A stretch of 9,000 bases of DNA, taken from the NCBI GenBank assembly GCA_028717165.1, contig JAQUOK010000083.1, forward strand, positions 1 to 9,000, in the 5' to 3' direction. Within the stretch, counting starts at the first letter, position 1, and every line of letters starts with the position of its first letter. The translations under genes and the position numbers were made by a program. This document shows positions 5,797 to 9,000 of the stretch, piece after piece. The DNA comes from Victivallaceae bacterium (GTDB lineage: Bacteria > Verrucomicrobiota > Lentisphaeria > Victivallales > Victivallaceae). Under the pieces are notes generated by a model. The model ran no database searches. It saw only the letters and a program-made list of their open reading frames with translations, and was not told the DNA's origin.

Positions 5797-6864
5797 ATGA
5801 AAACCAGTAGAGGAATGAGCAGTGTCGTCGAAAACATTATGGCTTCGTACGAAGCCAGGATCAAGGCGGTAGGAGAACTTTCCCGGGAAACCGCGGAGAT
5901 GTGCCGGCGTTTCAGTCAGGAACGTAAACAAAAAAATATTAAAGGATATTTGGCGAAAGAGGCGAAAACCCGTTTAAAGGAGTTTGATATCATGATGAGC
6001 GGCATTAACGAAAATATTGACAGGATCCGTAAGGAAGTCGTAAATTTGACCGGTGAAGCCCAGTCCATGATCGCCGGTTTTAACAAGGAACGCAAAAACA
6101 ACAATGTCCGGGCGAAACTTGCCAAGGGAGAAAAGAACCGGCAGCAGGAATATAACGGCATGATGGACGGTATCAGGAAGGACATTGAGGACATTCGTAA
6201 GGAAGTCGCGGATCTGACCGGCGAAGCCCAGGCGATGCTTACCGCTTTCGGCAAAGCGCGCGAAGATAACAGCATCCGGGATAAACTCGCTGAAGGTGAA
6301 AAAGCGCGCCGGCAGGAATACAGCGGCATGATGGACGGTATTCACGAGGCTCTCGCACATATCCACAAAGAAGTGGTAGACCTGACCGGAAAAGCCCAAG
6401 CTATGATAGGGGAATTCCGGCTGCAGAAACAGCAGGTAGGCGCTGATTGGCAGACAATGCGAAGCACCATAGCCGGCAAGAAGAACAAGCCGGCTCCGCG
6501 TACCGCTAAAAAAACGACTGCGGCGCAGCCGACAAAGGCAAAACCCGCACCCCAGCCCAAATCGCCGGAAGCAAATGTGCCGCAGAAAAAAGCAAAGCCC
6601 GCACCTCAGTCCAAACCGCCGGAAGCAAGTGCGCCGCAGAAAAAGGCATCCCCGAAACCTGAACCCCCACCACAGCCGGCACCGCCGGTGAGCCCGGAAG
6701 ATGCGATTATTGAGTATGTCGCTAAACACGGCGTAAACGGCGTCAGGGTGGCGGAATTGGAAAAACCAATTGGCATGAGTCGGTTAAAACTGGGGAAAAT
6801 AGCCAAAGGCTTATTGGATCAGGGTAAACTCCGCAAGGAAGACAACCTGTACTTTCCGCAATAA
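5797..6864 (+). CDS. GvpC-like repeat protein with Lys/Pro/Ala linker and C-terminal winged-helix-like domain
   Basis: A 355-residue protein in three parts. Residues 1-38 resemble the GvpC N-terminus (ASYEARIKAVGELSRETAEM; compare the AELSLETREF start in cyanobacterial GvpC). Residues 39-94, 95-150 and 151-206 are three gapless 56-residue helical repeats, each with a ..K(L)A..E....EF/Y..MM..I....I.KEV..LTG.AQ.M pattern; repeats 2 and 3 agree at 33 of 56 positions by my count. Residues about 225-298 are a Lys/Pro/Ala/Gln-rich, disordered-looking linker containing an 18-residue tandem repeat. Residues 299-355 look like a winged helix: AIIEYVAKHG, then VRVAELEKPIGMSRLKLGKIAKGLLDQGKL, then a beta wing ending in LYFPQ. 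I took the ATG at 5797, after GAGGAG at 5781-5786, rather than the in-frame extension to 5668, which overlaps the previous gene. Probable wall-binding role for the repeats; the C-terminal domain may bind DNA or another protein. Confidence 0.75.
   Translation: MKTSRGMSSVVENIMASYEARIKAVGELSRETAEMCRRFSQERKQKNIKGYLAKEAKTRLKEFDIMMSGINENIDRIRKEVVNLTGEAQSMIAGFNKERKNNNVRAKLAKGEKNRQQEYNGMMDGIRKDIEDIRKEVADLTGEAQAMLTAFGKAREDNSIRDKLAEGEKARRQEYSGMMDGIHEALAHIHKEVVDLTGKAQAMIGEFRLQKQQVGADWQTMRSTIAGKKNKPAPRTAKKTTAAQPTKAKPAPQPKSPEANVPQKKAKPAPQSKPPEASAPQKKASPKPEPPPQPAPPVSPEDAIIEYVAKHGVNGVRVAELEKPIGMSRLKLGKIAKGLLDQGKLRKEDNLYFPQ
5911..6414 (+). repeat. Three tandem 168-bp coding repeats
   Basis: Units 5911-6078, 6079-6246 and 6247-6414 each encode 56 residues in register. 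The second and third are most alike, including AGGAATAxxxCGGCATGATGGACGG-type identity near their middles, which suggests the most recent duplication. The first is more diverged. The period differs from the 33-residue repeat of cyanobacterial GvpC. Confidence 0.85.
6538..6645 (+). repeat. Two tandem 54-bp repeats in the Lys/Pro/Ala linker
   Basis: Units 6538-6591 and 6592-6645 encode two 18-residue copies of AKPAPQxKxPEAxxPQKK (residues 248-265 and 266-283). They make up much of the linker between the GvpC-like repeats and the winged-helix-like end. Such repeats readily change in number, so the length of this linker may vary between strains. Confidence 0.8.
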
Positions 6865-6885
6865 GCGGCGGGCGGAGTCAAGCGG

Positions 6886-7287
6886 ATGAAAACTAGCGGA
6901 AGCAGGCGCGAAGTTGCATGCAGTTTTTGCGCGGGAACCGGCAGAGACCCGTTCGATCTGCTTTCCGACCAGTCTGTTTGTCAGGTTTGCCATGGACGCA
7001 GAAAATTCAGTATGATAAAACCGATAATGCGGTGCGCGTTCTGTCGTGGCAGCGGCATTTATCCCGGGCAGCGGATTACCTGTACTGTCTGCAACGGGAA
7101 AGGCATGGTCAGAGTTCCGAAAGGGACATTGGTCAAATGCCCGGTTTGTAAAGGCGTTGGTACAGCGACGGACAGCGGTTTGCCATGCCTGGCGTGTAAA
7201 GGCAAAGGCATGGTCGCGGCGAAGCAGGAAAAAACCGTCCGGGTCAATGAAAAAATTAAACGATCAGCAGGAAAGGGAAAAAGATGA
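6886..7287 (+). CDS. DnaJ-type zinc-finger protein without J domain
   Basis: A 133-residue protein consisting almost wholly of six CxxC motifs, most in the DnaJ cysteine-rich form CxxCxGxG: C12/C15, C32/C35, C50/C53, C66/C69, C85/C88 and C101/C104. Canonical DnaJ has four motifs binding two zinc ions; six would suit three. The second motif is degenerate (CQVCHGRR). No J domain (no HPD) and no DnaJ C-terminal domain are present; the tail (109-133) is basic. GGCGGAG at 6871-6877 supports the ATG at 6886, 21 nt after the previous stop. Its last bases overlap the next start in ATGA. By family knowledge this finger binds unfolded or hydrophobic polypeptide, so I infer help in keeping or delivering the very hydrophobic GvpA. 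A structural or regulatory role is possible. The fold call is strong; the function is unproven. Confidence 0.85.
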   Translation: MKTSGSRREVACSFCAGTGRDPFDLLSDQSVCQVCHGRRKFSMIKPIMRCAFCRGSGIYPGQRITCTVCNGKGMVRVPKGTLVKCPVCKGVGTATDSGLPCLACKGKGMVAAKQEKTVRVNEKIKRSAGKGKR

Positions 7288-7505
7288 GTTCAGCATTCAA
7301 ATGTCCGAAATGCCAGTCTCCGACCTGGGGAGACCTAAAGTTCTGCCCGGAATGCGGGGAATCGCTGGATATTGTTTGCCCGGAGTGCGCTTTTACCATT
7401 CGCTATATTCAGGCGGCAAACTACAAGTTCTGCCCGAAATGCGGTGCGAAAATGCGCGGCGGCAAACCCGAACCCTCAGCCAAAAAGGAGAAACGGCATG
7501 ATTAA
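7284..7505 (+). CDS. Small double zinc-ribbon protein
   Basis: A 73-residue protein with eight cysteines in four CPxC knuckles: C7/C10, C21/C24, C32/C35 and C50/C53. Paired as 1+2 and 3+4 they form two zinc ribbons (both second knuckles are CPxCG). The C-terminus (about 55-73) is a Lys/Arg/Pro-rich tail. The start overlaps the stop of the DnaJ-finger gene by ATGA, and the end overlaps the gvpN start by 8 nt, so all three are probably translationally coupled. That linkage says it works with the zinc-finger protein and GvpN, perhaps as adaptor or assembly factor. Zinc ribbons also occur in nucleic-acid binding and as protein-protein clips, so no specific function can be given. No ribosome site stronger than GGAAAGGGA (7270-7278) is seen before it. 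Confidence 0.85.
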   Translation: MSSAFKCPKCQSPTWGDLKFCPECGESLDIVCPECAFTIRYIQAANYKFCPKCGAKMRGGKPEPSAKKEKRHD

Positions 7506-8487
7506 CGAAATGACCACCGTACTGGAACCGACCGCCATGTCCGATTTTGTGGAAACCAAATACATTAAGGATATTACGCACCGTGCACTGAGTTATTTTG
7601 AGGCAGGTTTTCCGGTGCATTTTCGCGGAGTGTCGGGAACTGGTAAAACTACTCTTGCCATGCATATCGCCAGCAAGATCGGCCGTCCGGTCGTCATAAT
7701 CCACGGCGACGAGGAATTCACTACTTCCGACCTGGTCGGCGGCGAATACGGTTACCGGATCAGGAAAGTGGTGGACCGTTTTATTTCCAGCGTCCTGAAA
7801 ACCGAAGAAGACATGGTCAAACGCTGGGTGGACAACCGCCTGACCGTCGCCTGCAAATACGGCTTTACATTAATTTATGATGAATTTACCCGTTCCCGTC
7901 CGGAGGCCAACAATATCCTGCTGTCGATATTGCAGGAAAAGATGATGGACTTGCCGGTCGGACGCGGCAACGGCGAACCCTATTTGAAGGTCGATCCGAA
8001 TTTTTCCGCTATTTTTACCAGTAATCCGGAAGAATACGCGGGGGTGCACCGGAGCCAGGACGCCTTGCGGGACCGGATGATCACCATGGACCTGGATCAT
8101 TTCGATTATGATACCGAGGCGGCGATAACTCAGGCAAAATCACAGTTGTCCCGGGCGCATGTGGAAACCGTAGTCAGTATAGTACGGGGACTGCGCGAAT
8201 CGGGAAAATGTGAATTTTCACCGACGGTGCGCGGCTGTATCATGATTGCGAAAACCCTGAAAGTATTGCGGATGACACCGTCGAAATCCGTCAGATTTAT
8301 GCAGTTATGCCAGGATATCCTGGCGTCCGAAACCAGCCGGGTCGGTTCGAAAACCAATCAGAACCGTGTAAAAGAACTGGTACGTGAACTGGTCGAACAG
8401 GAATTGGATAAAAAAACAGCTGCCAACAGGATCCGGAAAAACCTGAAATCGCGTTCCCGTAACAACAGCCCGGTTCTGCAGGTCTGA
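7498..8487 (+). CDS. gvpN: Gas vesicle protein GvpN, MoxR/CbbQ-like AAA+ ATPase
   Basis: A 329-residue AAA+ ATPase needed in known systems for gas vesicles to grow to full size. Seen: Walker A GVSGTGKT (44-51); the GDEEFTTSDLVGGEYG stretch (70-85) typical of GvpN; Walker B FTLIYDEF with Asp128/Glu129; a sensor-1 region IFTSNP with Asn176; and candidate arginine finger in DALRDRM (Arg191/Arg193). The C-terminal part (about 205-329) is helical and ends in a basic tail (KSRSRNN). Length is typical for GvpN. AAGGAG at 7485-7490 is well spaced from the ATG at 7498; a longer in-frame reading from 7372 overlaps the zinc-ribbon gene and lacks support. The start lies 8 nt inside the preceding gene, which suggests coupling. 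The best alternative, a general MoxR ATPase, is unlikely given the GvpN-type motif and gvpA nearby. Confidence 0.95.
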   Translation: MINEMTTVLEPTAMSDFVETKYIKDITHRALSYFEAGFPVHFRGVSGTGKTTLAMHIASKIGRPVVIIHGDEEFTTSDLVGGEYGYRIRKVVDRFISSVLKTEEDMVKRWVDNRLTVACKYGFTLIYDEFTRSRPEANNILLSILQEKMMDLPVGRGNGEPYLKVDPNFSAIFTSNPEEYAGVHRSQDALRDRMITMDLDHFDYDTEAAITQAKSQLSRAHVETVVSIVRGLRESGKCEFSPTVRGCIMIAKTLKVLRMTPSKSVRFMQLCQDILASETSRVGSKTNQNRVKELVRELVEQELDKKTAANRIRKNLKSRSRNNSPVLQV

Positions 8488-8527
8488 TTCCGGACCGGCA
8501 GGGGCGATAACCAAAGAGGAATTGGTC

Positions 8528-8839
8528 ATGAAAGATGTTGACACCTTGAAAGGTCTCCATGGAATTAAAACGCTGGCAAGCACCAAAAGACGTTCAATTT
8601 CCCATACCCAGGCGTCGCCGTATATCGATATGTACATGATGGACAAGGAAAAGGAACGCCTGGAGAAAGAACTCCTGCGGGTGGAAATGCGTTATAAACA
8701 GATAATGGAAAGACTGCAGGAAATCGGCCGTACCCGGGAAAAGATACATCTGGATGCGGTTCGTTCCGATGTCGTGAAAACTGATGAAGACAGCAAGTCT
8801 AAACCGAAAGACTGGAAGAAAATGTCGATGAAATATTAA
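8528..8839 (+). CDS. Small coiled-coil gas-vesicle protein, GvpV-like
   Basis: A 103-residue charged protein. Seen: a short N-terminus with KRRSIS near 20-25, then SPYIDMYMMDKEKERLEKEL (30-49), which opens a coiled coil running to about 78 (heptad-like Leu/Met/Ile spacing), then a Lys-rich tail. Basic Ser-rich start, the Y-x-x-x-Y/L pattern and a following coiled coil recall GvpV of cyanobacterial gvp clusters from memory, but I could not align them. I chose the ATG at 8528, supported by AGAGGA at 8515-8520; a TTG two codons upstream is the weaker option. It follows gvpN by 40 nt and is probably the last gene of this transcript, because a 135-nt spacer follows. Cytoplasmic; likely an assembly accessory factor. 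Gene call good, family moderate. Confidence 0.7.
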   Translation: MKDVDTLKGLHGIKTLASTKRRSISHTQASPYIDMYMMDKEKERLEKELLRVEMRYKQIMERLQEIGRTREKIHLDAVRSDVVKTDEDSKSKPKDWKKMSMKY

Positions 8840-8940
8840 GCGGTCAAGCTTATTTTTCTGTAGCATCATTCACTTCGATTTGAGTTCAGATGCACAATGT
8901 TTATGCTATAAATATTTTTGCGGTTCAGCTTAATTTTTGG
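8840..8940 (+). repeat. Degenerate 21-bp direct repeat in the spacer
   Basis: 8840-8860 (GCGGTCAAGCTTATTTTTCTG) without its last base and 8920-8940 (GCGGTTCAGCTTAATTTTTGG) likewise share 16 of 21 bases in the same orientation, 80 bp apart. The first copy begins right after a stop codon. They may be regulator sites flanking the candidate promoter, or an old duplication. Confidence 0.4.
8880..8912 (+). promoter_or_regulatory. Possible sigma-70-type promoter for the next gene
   Basis: TTGAGT (8880-8885) and TATGCT (8902-8907) are separated by 16 bp; an overlapping TATAAA (8907-8912) is a better -10 but at a poor distance. The spacer of 135 nt is much longer than the others in this operon, which favours a new start of transcription here. 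No -24/-12 element is present. Confidence 0.3.
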
Positions 8941-8974
8941 TCGGAAAAACCTGAATAAATATATGAGGCGGACA

Positions 8975-9000
8975 ATGGATATTATCAAAGCCGGTAATAA
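8975..9000 (+). CDS. Start of a further gene, cut by the window end
   Basis: ATG at 8975 opens a frame reading MDIIKAGN to the window end, preceded by GAGG at 8965-8968. An in-frame ATG at 8963 lacks a ribosome site. Too little sequence is present to name it; by position it could be another gvp gene. Confidence 0.45.

Noticed and set aside
5974..6729. A long minus-strand frame opposite the GvpC-like repeats
   Set aside because: It arises from the repetitive, biased codons of the + strand gene. It has no recognisable domain and no convincing ribosome site.
7046..7501. A 151-codon frame overlapping both zinc-finger genes
   Set aside because: It is a shadow frame. The cysteine motifs in the two real frames are regular and each has its own start context.
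8891..8907. Possible second sigma-54 promoter TGCAC...TATGCT
   Set aside because: The -24 GG is missing and the spacing to the GC element is 2 bp too long.
8932..8948. TTTTT-GGTCGG-AAAAA as a terminator of the gvp operon
   Set aside because: The stem is only A-T pairs around a G-rich loop, with no GC stem and no U-tract after it.

Overview
This window carries a bacterial gas-vesicle (gvp) locus with its own control module; all recognised genes lie on the + strand. The anchor is a textbook GvpA, the ribbed-shell protein, at 4769-4975. A GvpN AAA+ ATPase at 7498-8487 confirms the call. Base composition is moderate, and codon use looks similar throughout, with no integrase, transposase or tRNA, so nothing suggests recent insertion. 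The sensor domains of the kinase and the NtrC/sigma-54 style of control recall Gram-negative bacteria such as Desulfobacterota or PVC-group relatives. The sequence does not allow a firm taxonomic call.

Region 1 (17-4485) is a tightly packed three-gene signalling operon. It encodes a soluble multi-sensor histidine kinase (GAF-PAS-GAF-like-PAS-HisKA-HATPase), an unusual GYF_2-receiver fusion, and a full-length NtrC-family sigma-54 activator with an intact GAFTGA motif.

Region 2 (4486-4768) is the control region. It holds two dyads suitable as activator sites (4496-4540 and 4539-4554), then an AT-rich stretch. A near-consensus -24/-12 promoter follows at 4644-4659, and then a leader of about 100 nt in which a CU-rich stretch is complementary to the gvpA Shine-Dalgarno sequence.

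Region 3 (4769-8839) is the structural and assembly operon. In order it contains gvpA, an intergenic hairpin, two paralogous coiled-coil GvpC-like proteins, a protein with six DnaJ-type CxxC motifs but no J domain, a tiny double zinc ribbon, gvpN, and a small coiled-coil protein resembling GvpV. The second GvpC-like protein has three 56-residue repeats, a Lys/Pro/Ala linker and a winged-helix-like C-terminus. From the zinc-finger genes to gvpN the reading frames overlap or nearly touch, which suggests translational coupling.

Region 4 (8840-9000) is a spacer with a degenerate direct repeat and a possible sigma-70-type promoter, then the first codons of a further gene. The other usual gas-vesicle genes (gvpF/L, gvpG, gvpK, gvpJ/S) are absent here and presumably lie downstream.

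The simplest model is that the kinase senses a cytoplasmic cue and phosphorylates one or both receivers. The NtrC-type protein then activates sigma-54 RNA polymerase at the gvpA promoter. GvpA forms the shell, the GvpC-like pair strengthens or shapes it, GvpN drives assembly, and the zinc proteins act in an unknown way. The most novel points are the GvpC-winged-helix fusion, the two zinc-finger proteins inside a gvp operon, and the dedicated sigma-54 circuit with the GYF_2-receiver protein.
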